From: Nocardia xishanensis NBRC 101358
GTDB lineage: Bacteria > Actinomycetota > Actinomycetes > Mycobacteriales > Mycobacteriaceae
Reading direction: 5' to 3'
DNA length: 63,802 nucleotides
Assembly (NCBI RefSeq): GCF_001613365.1
Contig: NZ_BDCF01000004.1
Location: 1-63,802, forward strand
The position numbers were made by a program, and so were the translations under genes. Position 1 is the first letter of the stretch. Each line of letters begins with the position of its first letter. Below are positions 8,695 through 17,540 of this stretch, one piece after another. A model generated the notes under the pieces. That model had not been told where the DNA came from, made no database searches, and saw nothing but the letters and a program-made list of their open reading frames with translations.

Positions 8695-8998
8695 CCCTGC
8701 GATGGACGTTAGCGCTACATGCCGCCGGCACTGTCTGACGACCCCGATCGCCCACCGTGCCGGCGTGAACGTTCCGAGTATGGACGGCGCGAACTCCGTT
8801 GTCCGGCAAGGACGGTGATGGGCTTCGATCCGGTGGAATCTCCCCTCGGCGCGCGGATCATCATCGAGTCGACGGCGTACGAAACCGAAAATAATCATCG
8901 GAGGACTCGACGTCGTGCCTGCCCGCGCAAATCGGCGGACCGAGGCGGGCGCGAACTGCCGTGAGTAATGCCGGGGCGCGGCGCTGCCGAAGGCAGGT
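8695..8998. other. Intergenic stretch without a recognised gene
   Basis: This stretch lies between the start of the membrane-protein gene (8694) and the terminator below the desaturase gene. Open frames in it are short, and I see no motif in them. It presumably carries the promoter of the membrane-protein gene. Confidence 0.5.
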
Positions 8999-9031
8999 GT
9001 TCGGACCGGCTGCGCTGGGGCCGGTCCGAAC
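8999..9031 (-). terminator. Strong 12-bp hairpin downstream of the desaturase gene
   Basis: GTTCGGACCGGC (8999-9010) and GCCGGTCCGAAC (9020-9031) form a perfect 12-bp stem with a 9-nt loop, 24 bp past the desaturase stop. There is no T-run, so it is an actinobacterial-type hairpin terminator. Confidence 0.75.
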
Positions 9032-9054
9032 AGCCGGGTGAATAATTCGGCGAC

Positions 9055-9996
9055 TTACCCGACTCGCGCGGCTTCGCGGGCCAGGATCCGTTCGCGTTGT
9101 TCTTCGAACCGGACGACGTCGCGGCCGAGTTTCTCGAGATACGCACCGAGTTCTTCGCGGCTGCGTTCGCCGCGTGCGGTGAAATCGGTGCGATTGAAGA
9201 CGTTCCAGATGCGCAGGACGGGCATGACGACCTCGTCCAGGTGCTGGCGCAGGTCGTAGATGCCGTGCTTGACCATCAACACGCCGTTGCGCCGCCAGTT
9301 CGGCATGCCGGTGCCCGGCATGGCGAAGTACTTCACGATGGTGGTCACCGACTCGATGGTCTGGTCGGGAGCGATGTCGAACGCGGCGCCCGCGACGTTG
9401 CGATAGAACATCATGTGCAGGTTCTCGTCCGCCGCGATGCGTTGCAGCAGCCGGTCGGCGGTCGGCTCGTTGCAGACTCGTCCCGTGCTGCGGTGGCTGA
9501 CCCGGGTGGCCAGCTCCTGGAACGTCACGTACGCGACCTGATCGCAGACACCGCCGAAGCCAGGCGGGGTGTGCACGCCGCGGGTCATGTGCACCATCCG
9601 GTCGTTCTCCAACGCGACGGGATCGACCGCGCGGGTGCAGACGAGGTAGTCGCGCATGGCGATCGAGTGGCGGTTCTCCTCGGCGGTCCAGCGGCCGACC
9701 CAGTAACCCCACGCGTTGTCCTGTGAGAAGTTCTCGGCGATCACTCGGTGATAGGACGGCAGGTTGTCCTCGGTGAGCAGGTTCGTGATCATCGCGACCC
9801 TGGCGACCTCCGAGAGCCGCGACTGCTCCGGATTCCAATCCTCGCCGCCCATCGCGGCGAAGTTGCGGCCTTCGTCCCACGGCACGTAGTCGTGCGGACA
9901 CCACTCCTTGGCGGTGGCCACGTGCCGGTCGACATTGGCCGCGACGACCGGCTCCAGCTCCCGCAAAAGTTCTAGTTGCCTCAAGTCTCTAGACAT
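9055..9996 (-). CDS. Acyl-[ACP] desaturase (DesA1/DesA2-type)
   Basis: The 313-residue protein belongs to the soluble ferritin-like diiron acyl-ACP desaturases. Iron-ligand motifs are visible as TEDNLPSYHR (near 90), WTAEENRHSIAMRDYL (near 120) and IAADENLHMMFYR (near 190), the last two with the paired ExxH signature. It introduces a double bond into ACP-bound acyl chains in the cytoplasm; in mycobacteria such enzymes serve mycolic or unsaturated fatty acid synthesis. The ATG at 9996 gives the usual compact N-terminus (MSRDLRQLELLRELEPVV). It is transcribed alone with its own terminator. Confidence 0.9.
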   Translation of the reverse strand: MSRDLRQLELLRELEPVVAANVDRHVATAKEWCPHDYVPWDEGRNFAAMGGEDWNPEQSRLSEVARVAMITNLLTEDNLPSYHRVIAENFSQDNAWGYWVGRWTAEENRHSIAMRDYLVCTRAVDPVALENDRMVHMTRGVHTPPGFGGVCDQVAYVTFQELATRVSHRSTGRVCNEPTADRLLQRIAADENLHMMFYRNVAGAAFDIAPDQTIESVTTIVKYFAMPGTGMPNWRRNGVLMVKHGIYDLRQHLDEVVMPVLRIWNVFNRTDFTARGERSREELGAYLEKLGRDVVRFEEQRERILAREAARVG

Positions 9997-10243
9997 CCAG
10001 CGCCTTTCGATTCGATCGAAATCCACGGAACGTACCGCTCGCTGTACACGCATCACAGACTCGTGCGACCCTGGCCGCACCCACACCCTAGGCCAGCGCC
10101 ATTCGATTCATCGCGCAAAATCAGGTCGAACCACCTGACAGTTGATTGTCCAGGACTCGCCCGGTCGCGACGAAGGTGTCGGCTGAACACGGCGAGTTCA
10201 CTGCGTCGCCGAGGGGACCATCGAGCGGTGGGGTGCCGACGAG

Positions 10244-10699
10244 TCAGTGATTGCCGGACGCGATGTCGTGGCGGCGGACGGCGACGATGTGCGGGTTTTC
10301 GCGGGAGCGACCCCAGTTTTGGCCGCGAAGATGGCGCAGCAGAACGCGGTAGTCCGGCCTGCCACCATCGCTCGCGCGAATCTGCGCGAGCCCGAACAGC
10401 AATTCGCCGATGCTGGCTCGGATCCATTTCGGAAGCAGGATTCGGTTCACGACGACGACGAGGGTGAACGCTGTTACTGGGATGGCCTGCTTGACCGCCG
10501 TCGGGGCGTCGAGAGGGAACACGATCAGCGACAACACCGTGCACAGCAGCGTCGCCAGGTGGAGAATCGAGTCGACGAACGCGGCGCCGAACGAGCGCGC
10601 CTGTCGTGGCGATGGGTACCGCGGATCACCGTCCGCGCCATGATGTTCCGGCAGAAAATTGACCGATTGCCCTATGCCCCACACCCCACCCGCGTTCAC
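10244..10699 (-). CDS. RDD family membrane protein
   Basis: This 151-residue protein contains ARSFGAAFVDSILHLATL (near 34-51), a first transmembrane segment with the family's Arg and Asp. A second hydrophobic segment (AIPVTAFTLVVVVNRILLP, near 72-90) follows, then IGELLFGLAQIRASDG (near 97-112), the characteristic RDD post-helix motif. RDD proteins are small polytopic membrane proteins, some suggested to be transporters; the role here is unknown. The start is the first in-frame codon after a stop and is not certain. Confidence 0.68.
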   Translation of the reverse strand: MNAGGVWGIGQSVNFLPEHHGADGDPRYPSPRQARSFGAAFVDSILHLATLLCTVLSLIVFPLDAPTAVKQAIPVTAFTLVVVVNRILLPKWIRASIGELLFGLAQIRASDGGRPDYRVLLRHLRGQNWGRSRENPHIVAVRRHDIASGNH

Positions 10700-10771
10700 A
10701 AGCCCATGATGGCACAGTCGACTACCGGGGCGGACCCACGGGCCGCCCTTTACATCACTCGTTACCGCGAA

Positions 10772-11317
10772 TCATTCTCTCGGCCCGCGGATTTCGATCC
10801 AATAGCGGCGAGCGGGACCGAGTTCGGTGTCCCGGATGCTCTCGAGTACACCGCCGTGCCGTTCGATCGTCTTGGCCGAGGCGAGGTTGTCGGCCGCGCA
10901 GATCGCCAGCACTCGGCTCATGCCGAGCACCCTCGCCTCGTCCAGCATCCGGCCCAGCGCCCAGGTCGCAATGCCGCGGCGGCGGGCGGAGGGACGGATG
11001 CCGTAGCCGATGTGGCCCGACCGCTCGACGGCCTCGTCGGACGCGTGTCTGAGTGCGATACCGCCGAGCACCCGGTCGCCGTCGACGATCCAGCGATAGA
11101 CGGTCGGCACCGGGACGAGTTTCACCCGGTCCGGCGCACCGGACAGTCGCCCGACCCAGGCCGCGAACCCCTCCAGCGTGTCGACCTCGTCGGACAATCG
11201 CAGACCGAAACCGTCCTCGTGGACGCCCGGTCCCCACTCCCGGTGCGCCTCGAGCCAGGCGGCGTGCAGGCGTGTGGTGGGCGCGATCAGCTCGGGCATA
11301 GCGCGAACGATACTCAC
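10772..11317 (-). CDS. GNAT family N-acetyltransferase
   Basis: The 181-residue protein has the GNAT core with the acetyl-CoA-binding motif A near 116-124 (GIRPSARRRGIATWALGRML) and the later ICAADNLASAKTIERHGG strand-helix. The GTG at 11317 overlaps the stop of the upstream PucR-like remnant as GTGA, which suggests it was once translationally coupled. The ATG at 11299 (MPELIAPT) is the alternative start. The substrate is not predictable. Confidence 0.8.
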   Translation of the reverse strand: MSIVRAMPELIAPTTRLHAAWLEAHREWGPGVHEDGFGLRLSDEVDTLEGFAAWVGRLSGAPDRVKLVPVPTVYRWIVDGDRVLGGIALRHASDEAVERSGHIGYGIRPSARRRGIATWALGRMLDEARVLGMSRVLAICAADNLASAKTIERHGGVLESIRDTELGPARRYWIEIRGPRE

Positions 11318-11496
11318 GCGCGCGCCTGCGTCCGGTAGCTACGGGCGATGCGCGCCGAGCGCCGGTGCCGCCTGCTGTTGGCCGGAGCAGTGTCGTGGCC
11401 GGTCAGCTGGGCGATTCTCGCGAGGCGGAGGTCGACGGTTTCCGGGTGCACGGCCAGGTCGATTCCGTACTGACGGGCGGTGGCCGCGGTGGCGTC
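11314..11496 (-). pseudogene. Remnant of a PucR/CdaR-type regulator C-terminus
   Basis: On the minus strand a 60-codon frame ending at TGA 11314-11316 encodes RQYGIDLAVHPETVDLRLARIAQLTG. This matches the HPNTVxYRLxRIxxLTG helix-turn-helix that ends PucR-family regulators. No start codon or upstream domain is in frame. A neighbouring frame just upstream encodes GRRRTFAEALRD, which could be the preceding helix displaced by a frameshift. I infer a decayed regulator whose 3' end is still fused to the GNAT gene. The stretch from 11497 to 11574 shows nothing else. Confidence 0.45.
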
Positions 11497-11574
11497 CGTC
11501 GCGCAGCGCCTCGGCGAAGGTGCGGCGCCGCCCTCGGGTGCCGTATCGGCCGCGGTTTTCCAAGTACAGGAGGT

Positions 11575-12972
11575 TCAGCCGTAGAGCGTGTCCCTTGTGC
11601 GGGCGTAGGTGGCGCGGACGGCCCGTCCGCTGTCGGCGGCGTCCGGGGAGACGGAGATTTCGGCGGCGGTACGGGTGGGCCATCGCGGGGGAGCGGCGGT
11701 ACCCGCGAGCGCCCAGGCGGCTTGGCGGGCCGCGCCGAGGGCGACGTATTCCTCGGGTTCGGGGACGGTGACGGGATGGCCGAGGATCTGCGCGGCGATC
11801 GCCCGGACCAGCGGCGAGCGGGCGGCACCGCCGATGAGCAGGATGCGGCGCGGGCTGATACCGGTGGCCACGAGGCGGTCGAGTGCGTCGGCCAGGTTGC
11901 ACAGCATGCCTTCGTAGGCGGCGCGCGCGAGATGGCCGGGGTGCATGGTGCGCGGGCACAAGCCGTGCAGGCTGCCCGCTGCGTGCGGCAGGTTGGGGGT
12001 GCGTTCGCCGGTGAGGTAGGGCAGCATGACCAATCCGTCCGCGCCCGGGGGCGCCTGAGCGGCAAGGGTTTCCAGGTCGGGTAGGTCGACGCCGAGTAGT
12101 TGCGCGGCGGAGGTCAGCACCCGCGCCGCGTTGAGCGTGCAGACCAGCGGGAGGAACGCTCCGGTCGCGTCGGCGAATCCTGCGATGGCGCCGGACGAAT
12201 CGGCGCTGGGTGTCTCGGCGCGCGCGTAGGCGGTGCCGCTGGTGCCGAGCGACAGCACGACGTCGCCGGGCTCGAGCCCCAATCCCAGTGCGGCCCCGGC
12301 GTTGTCGCCGGTGCCCGCCGCGATCAGCGCGCCCGTCGCGGTACGGCCCGCGGCTTCGGCGGGCTCGAGTACCCGCGGCAGCAACGGCGTGCGGCCGCGA
12401 GAAGCCAATGCCAGCAAGTCTTCTCGATAGTGACCCGTGGCGGGGGACCAGTAGCCGGTGCCGGAAGCATCGCCGCGGTCGGTGACGGGTTCGGCGTCGA
12501 GGCCGCGCAACCGCCAGGTGAGGTAGTCGTGGGGAAGCAGGATCCGCCGGGTTCGGTCGGCCAGGTGGGGTTCGTGATCGGCGAACCAGCGCAGTTTGGC
12601 GACGGTGAACGAGGCGACCGGTACGCTGCCCACCGCGTCGGCCCACCGCCGCGGGCCGCCGAGCTCACGGACGAGGTCGTCGGCCGCCGCGGCGGAGCGC
12701 GTGTCGTTCCACAGCAGCGCGTCGCGGACCGGCGCGCCGTCGGCGTCCAGCGGGACCATGCCCTGCTGCTGCGCGGCCACCGCGATCGCGTCGACCCGGT
12801 CGAGCAGCCCGTCGCTCGCGGCGCGCAGCGCGTCCCACCACGCCTCGGCGGGCACCGCGGTGCCGTCGGGATGCGGAGCCGTTGCCCGCTCCAGCACCGT
12901 GCCGGTCGCCGCGTCGCAGACGACGATCTTGCACGACTGAGTGGAGCTGTCCACCCCGGCGACCCTGGTCAT
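11575..12972 (-). CDS. xylB: Xylulokinase (FGGY family)
   Basis: The 465-residue sugar kinase shows both FGGY halves: VAGVDSSTQSCKIVVCD at the N-terminus, QQQGMVPLD near 70, LPHDYLTWRLRG near 145-156, SLGTSGTAYA near 243-252, MLPYLTGERTPNLP near 318-331 and ILLIGGAARSPLVRAIAAQILG near 375-396. The WNDTRS and GTGDNAG patches match xylulokinases, which make D-xylulose 5-phosphate from D-xylulose. The ATG at 12972 overlaps the upstream dehydrogenase stop as ATGA, so the pair is an operon. That partner suggests that xylulose is made from a pentitol. Confidence 0.87.
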   Translation of the reverse strand: MTRVAGVDSSTQSCKIVVCDAATGTVLERATAPHPDGTAVPAEAWWDALRAASDGLLDRVDAIAVAAQQQGMVPLDADGAPVRDALLWNDTRSAAAADDLVRELGGPRRWADAVGSVPVASFTVAKLRWFADHEPHLADRTRRILLPHDYLTWRLRGLDAEPVTDRGDASGTGYWSPATGHYREDLLALASRGRTPLLPRVLEPAEAAGRTATGALIAAGTGDNAGAALGLGLEPGDVVLSLGTSGTAYARAETPSADSSGAIAGFADATGAFLPLVCTLNAARVLTSAAQLLGVDLPDLETLAAQAPPGADGLVMLPYLTGERTPNLPHAAGSLHGLCPRTMHPGHLARAAYEGMLCNLADALDRLVATGISPRRILLIGGAARSPLVRAIAAQILGHPVTVPEPEEYVALGAARQAAWALAGTAAPPRWPTRTAAEISVSPDAADSGRAVRATYARTRDTLYG

Positions 12973-13973
12973 CCGGACCGATCCGGTCGAATCTGGATCT
13001 TGCGGCCCTCCCGCGCACGGAACGCCCCGATCGCGTCGGCGAACTCGTCGAGCGCGAAGCTGTGGGTGATCATGGTGTCGGCGTCGATCACGCCTTTGCC
13101 CATCAACTCCACCGCCCGCCCGAAACTGTGCAGCACCGCCATGGACCCGACGATGGTGATCTCGTCGTTGTAGACGCGGAACGGGGAGATGGCGGCGGTC
13201 GCCGCGCCGGGCGCGACGCCGAACTGCTGATACACCCCACCGCGCCGGACCCTGGTCACGCCGTCCTCGATCGCGGCGATCGCGCCGGTGCAGTCGATGA
13301 CGACCTCCCATCCGTGCGGGCGGTCGAACGTGTCGGCGCCGGTGCCGACCGCGTCGGCGCCGAGCTTCTCGGCCACCGCGAGCCGCGCGGTATCGAGATC
13401 GACGACCGACACCGAGGCCGCGCCCGCCACCCGCGCCAGCTGCAACATCAGCAGGCCCATGGTGCCCGCCCCGTAGAGCAGATAGTGCGCGCCGAGCGCG
13501 CGGGGGAGCACGTCGAAGGCGTGCACCGCGCACGACAGCGGCTCGACAAGCGCGCCGTGGCTCAGCGAGACCGCGTCCGGCAGGCGGTGGCAGTTGGCGG
13601 CGGGCACCGCGACGTACTCGGCCATCGCGCCGTCGACGGTGTCGCCGATCGCGCCCCAGCGCTCGCACAGATTGCCGCGGCCGATCGCGCAGTAGTGGCA
13701 TGCCCCGCAGAAGAGCGAGGGGTCGACCGCGACCCGATCGCCCACCGCGACGCCGGCCACCTCGTGGCCGACGGCGACGATCTCGCCCGCGAATTCGTGC
13801 CCCGGCACGATCGGATACGGCGTCGGCGGGAATTCGCCGTCGATGATGTGCGCGTCCGTTCCGCAAATGCCCACCGCGGCGACGCGCACCACGACCGCGC
13901 CGTCACCCGGCGACGGGTCCGGCACGGTCTGCACGGAACAACGACCTGGCGTCTCGACGACCACCGCGCGCAT
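12969..13973 (-). CDS. Zinc-dependent polyol (pentitol) dehydrogenase, MDR family
   Basis: The 334-residue medium-chain dehydrogenase has CGTDAHIIDGEF with the catalytic Zn Cys near 37, GHEFAGEIVAVGHEVAG near 59-75, and the structural-zinc Cys pattern FCGACHYCAIGRGNLCER near 88-105. It also has an NAD-binding GAGTMGLLMLQLARVAG and VVDLD near 165-190. The ATG at 13973 gives the standard MRAVVVE opening. It is translationally coupled to xylulokinase, so oxidation of xylitol or D-arabinitol to D-xylulose is the likely role; sorbitol-type substrates remain possible. No transporter gene lies beside it. Confidence 0.84.
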   Translation of the reverse strand: MRAVVVETPGRCSVQTVPDPSPGDGAVVVRVAAVGICGTDAHIIDGEFPPTPYPIVPGHEFAGEIVAVGHEVAGVAVGDRVAVDPSLFCGACHYCAIGRGNLCERWGAIGDTVDGAMAEYVAVPAANCHRLPDAVSLSHGALVEPLSCAVHAFDVLPRALGAHYLLYGAGTMGLLMLQLARVAGAASVSVVDLDTARLAVAEKLGADAVGTGADTFDRPHGWEVVIDCTGAIAAIEDGVTRVRRGGVYQQFGVAPGAATAAISPFRVYNDEITIVGSMAVLHSFGRAVELMGKGVIDADTMITHSFALDEFADAIGAFRAREGRKIQIRPDRSG

Positions 13974-14050
13974 GCCTCTACCATGCACCCGGATCGAGGT
14001 GCGGCGGTGCATTTCGGGTATTCGCGGCCGAGATCGGGCAGACTGACCCC

Positions 14051-14503
14051 GTGCGTGCGGACCCCAGTCGACCAGCCGGTGATCTCGATTCGACGGCGGC
14101 GACCGAGAGCGGCGCCGCCGAGCAGCCGTTCCTTGAACTGGCCAGGGGCGAACGCGCGTGGATCCGGGCTCGCCGCCTGCCCGACGGCCTATACGAACTC
14201 CAGCACCGCGACGGCGACGACCCGCGGCGCTTCGAGGTGTACACCTCCGATCACTGCCTGGTGCGCGATCTGCTGTGCGCCTGGCTGGACGGCGCGGCGG
14301 ACTGGTCGGAGGGTGTGGTCTGGTCTCCGGTCGATCCGGCGATCGAGGAACTGGAGCGGGTGCGCAACGAATTGTCCGGGCTGCTGGGCGGTTTGACGTT
14401 GCTCGATGATCTCGGGGCTGGGTTGGACATGGCGCTGGCGCGCGCCGACGAGCTGATGGACGGGCTCGACACAGCCGCCGTCGAGCTGCCAGGTCAGCCC
14501 TGA
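14051..14503 (+). CDS. Hypothetical protein, 150 residues
   Basis: A plus-strand gene interrupts the minus-strand sugar block. The product is soluble and acidic, with RLPDGLYELQHRDGDDPRRFEVYTSDHCLVRDLLCAWL in the middle and helical DDLGAGLDMALARADELMDGLD at the end. I do not recognise the family. Codon use (strongly GC in third positions) supports coding. The start is GTG at 14051. Its 3' end overlaps the GH172 stop by 10 bp in convergent orientation. Confidence 0.6.
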   Translation: MRADPSRPAGDLDSTAATESGAAEQPFLELARGERAWIRARRLPDGLYELQHRDGDDPRRFEVYTSDHCLVRDLLCAWLDGAADWSEGVVWSPVDPAIEELERVRNELSGLLGGLTLLDDLGAGLDMALARADELMDGLDTAAVELPGQP

Positions 14504-15510
14504 TACCACCAGGCGGTGGTGGCGATCTCGGCGCGTTCCAGCGGTAGGTAGGTGCCGGGATCGGACCAGCCGAGCGCCTGCACGGTGACGCGGAGTCCGC
14601 TGTGGAAGCAGATCGGGTCGCGTACGTGCCAGCGGTACATGCCGAACCGCTGCTCGGCCTCGTAGCACCGGTCCGGCGGAAGTACTTGGGGCAGGCCGAG
14701 ATACGGCGTCGAGTAGGTCCGGTATCGGCCGTCCATGTCGAAGTTCCACGCCCCGCCGAAGTAGTCCTCGGTGCCGGTGCCGCAGATGCTCGGGTGTTCG
14801 GTGTCCCCGTCGAGGTAGAACTTCAGCTCGCCCTCGCCCCACCATCCCGGATCGCCGGGCCGGATGGCGAGGTAGGTGCCCACGTAGCGGCCGCGTCCGG
14901 TGACGCCGTCGAGGATCGTGTGCACGGCCGGGCCACCCAACGGCGCGCCGCGCCGCCACTGGGTGTGCAGGTAACCGGCCTCCTCCAGCACGTCCTCTTC
15001 GGTGTAGGTGATCTGGTAGTACACCGGCACGGCGCGATCGCCGTCGTTGTGCAGTCCGATCCGCGCGCTGCGGCGAAAAGGCATGGGCCAGTAGCTGTTC
15101 AGGCCGCCCGCCGGGGCGACCACCACCATCTCCGAGTTCACCAGCGCGAGCTCGTCCCAGGCGTTGCAGAAGAAATCGCCCAGCGGCAGCTGAACGGCGG
15201 GTCGCGGTGCGTCGTCCCAGTGCATGCGCAGGGTCAGGGCACGCAAGGCGGCGCGGTCGGTCGTCAGCCAGAAGTGCCGGATCACGCCGGGGCCCGCGAC
15301 GTCGGCCAGTGTGGCGGTGGCGCCGGGCTCGAGGTGGATGGACGGCGAGACCTTCCAGCCCGGGCCGAGGTGGCGTGCGGCATGGGCGCCGGTGCCCTCC
15401 GTCGCGCGGGCTCCCGCGCCGGGCGCGCCGGTGGGGTTCTCGGCGCTGATCGACCGGGTACGCGCGGCGTCGAGCCGCCACAGTTCAGGTGGCGACCCGG
15501 CGGCGGTCAC
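14494..15510 (-). CDS. GH172 (DUF2961) glycoside hydrolase
   Basis: The 338-residue protein shows the DUF2961 hallmarks: PGVIRHFWLTTD near 94-105, RMHWDDAPRPAVQLPLGDFF near 113-132, NSYWPMPFRRSARIGLHN near 157-174, GEGELKFYLDGD near 240-251 and GTGTEDYFGGAWNFD near 258-272. The Glu residues in the last two patches are candidate catalytic acids. CAZy family GH172, founded on this domain, includes alpha-D-fructofuranosidases/difructose-anhydride enzymes and exo-alpha-D-arabinofuranosidases. There is no signal peptide, so it would act on imported glycosides. The GTG start at 15510 overlaps the thioredoxin stop as GTGA. The isomerase and kinase upstream favour a D-arabinofuranoside substrate (inference). 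Confidence 0.82.
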   Translation of the reverse strand: MTAAGSPPELWRLDAARTRSISAENPTGAPGAGARATEGTGAHAARHLGPGWKVSPSIHLEPGATATLADVAGPGVIRHFWLTTDRAALRALTLRMHWDDAPRPAVQLPLGDFFCNAWDELALVNSEMVVVAPAGGLNSYWPMPFRRSARIGLHNDGDRAVPVYYQITYTEEDVLEEAGYLHTQWRRGAPLGGPAVHTILDGVTGRGRYVGTYLAIRPGDPGWWGEGELKFYLDGDTEHPSICGTGTEDYFGGAWNFDMDGRYRTYSTPYLGLPQVLPPDRCYEAEQRFGMYRWHVRDPICFHSGLRVTVQALGWSDPGTYLPLERAEIATTAWWYQG

Positions 15511-15968
15511 AGCCCCGGCCAGCCGTACCGAGCGGGCCCGCGGGCCGGTCCGGCGAGGCGTGCGCCGCCCGCGGGAGCCGCGGCGACCGGCTCGGCCTGC
15601 ATCGCGGTTCCGCCCTGCGCGGCCAGTTCCCTGCGGACTTCGTCCATGTCGAGCCAGCGCACCCGCTGCACGACCTCCTCGAGATCGGCGGCGGGCAGGA
15701 ACCCCGGCTGGTTGAACACCAGCAGCCCCTCGCGGAAGGCCATCAGCGTCGGGAACCGGTCGACCTGGGCCATCGCCGTCAGCGCCTCTTCGGCCTCGGT
15801 GTCGACCTTGCCGTGCACGATGTCGGGGTGCTGATCGGCGGACGCCTCGTACACCGGCGCGAAGTGGCGGCACGGGCCGCACCAGCCAGCCCACCAATCG
15901 ATCAGCACGATGTGGTTGGTGCTGACGACCTGATGAAAGTTGTGTTGGGTCAAGGTCACTGTGGGCAA
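15507..15968 (-). CDS. Thioredoxin with Ala/Gly/Pro-rich C-terminal extension
   Basis: This 153-residue cytoplasmic thioredoxin has the redox motif WCGPC at 29-33, the cis-Pro loop DRFPTLMAFREG and the KVDTEAEE strand. Beyond the normal domain (about 110 residues) is a tail rich in Ala, Gly, Pro and Arg (about 115-153). The TTG start at 15968 is preferred over ATGs further upstream because an AGGGAGGA lies 6 nt before it and it gives the normal MPTVTLTQHNF opening. It is wedged between the FGGY kinase and GH172 genes, with a 4-bp overlap to the latter. Its role in the operon is unclear. Confidence 0.83.
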   Translation of the reverse strand: MPTVTLTQHNFHQVVSTNHIVLIDWWAGWCGPCRHFAPVYEASADQHPDIVHGKVDTEAEEALTAMAQVDRFPTLMAFREGLLVFNQPGFLPAADLEEVVQRVRWLDMDEVRRELAAQGGTAMQAEPVAAAPAGGARLAGPARGPARYGWPGL

Positions 15969-16022
15969 ATCGGGTCCTCCCTGCCGGTGCTGCCTCATGC
16001 ATCCTGGCACGACGTGCCGGGA

Positions 16023-17504
16023 TCAGGAAGGCGGGTGTGCCCGGCGTTGTTCGGCGGCGAGGAAATGCGCGATCTCGGCCGTGGCGGAGTAGAGCTCTCG
16101 ATAGCGCCGGTAGTACGGCTCGTAGGCGGCGGTGCGGGCCGGATCGGGGACGACGGTGTCGGCCACCGGATTCCACGCCGAGGTGTCGAGACCGGCGGCG
16201 GTGGCGGCCAACATCGCGTCGCCGAGGCAGGCCCCGACCGTGTCGGCGGGCAGCTGCTGGGGCAGTCCGGTGACCTCGGAGACGATCCGCGTCCACAGTC
16301 CGCCCTTGGTGCCGCCGCCGACGGCGACCAGCCGCCCGGCCCGCCCGCCCGCCTCGGTCATCGCCTCCAGGTTGTGCCGGACGCCGTAGGCGATCGACTC
16401 CAGCGCCGCCCGGTACAACTCGGCGCGGCCGTGGCGCAGCGTCAGTCCCGCGATCACACCCCTGGCGTCGGGATCGAACAGCGGGGTGCGCTCGCCGGCG
16501 AAATAGGGCAGCGCGAGCAGGCCCCTGCTGCCCGCGGGCACCGTGGCGGCCTCGGCGACCAGCTCGGCGTAGTCGCCGCCGACCAGATCGCGCAGCCATT
16601 CGGTCACCGCGCCGGAGGTGGCCATGCCCGCGGCGAGAGTGTAAGTGCCAGGCCATGTTCCGCAGGTGCCCCAGAGCCCGGGATGCGGGACGGGTTCGGT
16701 CAGCACCTGCACCAGGAACATCGTGGTGCCGTACATGATCATGGCGTCGCCCGGCGCGCGCACCCCGACGCTCTCGGCTTCGGCCCAGGCGTCGATGGTT
16801 CCGGTGGTCACCGGCAGCCCTGCGGGCAGACCCGTCGCGGCCGCGGCCGTCGCGCTCACCCGCCCGACGATCTCGGTGGGCCAAGCGAGTTCGGGCAGCG
16901 TCAGCCACGGCGCCACCGCCTCGGCCCAGTCCGCGGCCCACGCCCGCTTGCGCAGGTCGTAGAGCGGTACGCACTGACTGGCGGATTGGTGGTCGAGCAC
17001 GTACCGGCCCGTGAGCCGGTGCACCAGAAAGGAACTCGCCATCAGCAGCAGGTCGGTGCTTGCGGCGACCCGCGGTTCGTGGCGGGCCAGCCAGCGCAGC
17101 TTCGGCCCCACCGCCTGACTGGTCAGCGGCGAGCCCGCGCGCTCCAGCACCTTCTCCGCGCCGAATTCCGCGTTCAGTTCCGCGATTTCGACGGTGGCGC
17201 GGGTGTCGACGCCGTAGAGGATGGCCGGGCGCAGCGGATTGCCCGCCGCGTCGGCGGGCAGCAGGCATGGCCCGATGCCGGAGACCGCGAGCCCCTCGAT
17301 CCCTTCGCTGTCGGCGGCCGCCACCAGATCCGTGGCGATGGCGACGAAGTCCGACCACCACACCGTCTCCGCGTCGTGCTCGACCCAACCCGGGCGCGGA
17401 GTCGAGATGGAATGGGCGCGTTCGGATCTCGCGGCGACCGTGCCGTCCGCGCGCACCAGCACGCCTTTGGAGGCCGAGGTGCCGATGTCGACGCCTAGGA
17501 ACAT
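16023..17504 (-). CDS. FGGY carbohydrate kinase, second in this block
   Basis: The 493-residue kinase has FLGVDIGTSASKGVLV at the N-terminus, PGWVEHDAETVWWSDF near 37-52, GIGPCLLPAD near 75, GTIDAWAEAESVGVRAPGD near 237-255, MYGTTMFLVQ near 258, LPYFAGERTPLFDPDARG near 333-350 and VAVGGGTKGGLWTRIVSEVTG near 397-417. It is more like xylulo-/ribulokinases of uncharacterised type than like the neighbouring XylB. It follows the fucose/arabinose-type isomerase by 36 bp. A D-ribulokinase role, giving D-ribulose 5-phosphate, is the simplest inference; L-fuculo- or xylulokinase activity cannot be excluded. Confidence 0.82.
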   Translation of the reverse strand: MFLGVDIGTSASKGVLVRADGTVAARSERAHSISTPRPGWVEHDAETVWWSDFVAIATDLVAAADSEGIEGLAVSGIGPCLLPADAAGNPLRPAILYGVDTRATVEIAELNAEFGAEKVLERAGSPLTSQAVGPKLRWLARHEPRVAASTDLLLMASSFLVHRLTGRYVLDHQSASQCVPLYDLRKRAWAADWAEAVAPWLTLPELAWPTEIVGRVSATAAAATGLPAGLPVTTGTIDAWAEAESVGVRAPGDAMIMYGTTMFLVQVLTEPVPHPGLWGTCGTWPGTYTLAAGMATSGAVTEWLRDLVGGDYAELVAEAATVPAGSRGLLALPYFAGERTPLFDPDARGVIAGLTLRHGRAELYRAALESIAYGVRHNLEAMTEAGGRAGRLVAVGGGTKGGLWTRIVSEVTGLPQQLPADTVGACLGDAMLAATAAGLDTSAWNPVADTVVPDPARTAAYEPYYRRYRELYSATAEIAHFLAAEQRRAHPPS

Positions 17505-17540
17505 CGGGTTACCGCCGTTCCCTGCGGCCGGGCCGGCCCG

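Noticed and set aside
14494..17388. One 964-residue protein joining GH172 with upstream sequence
   Set aside because: The upstream part is an out-of-frame reading of the FGGY kinase and thioredoxin genes. GH172 starts at 15510 with a GTGA overlap.
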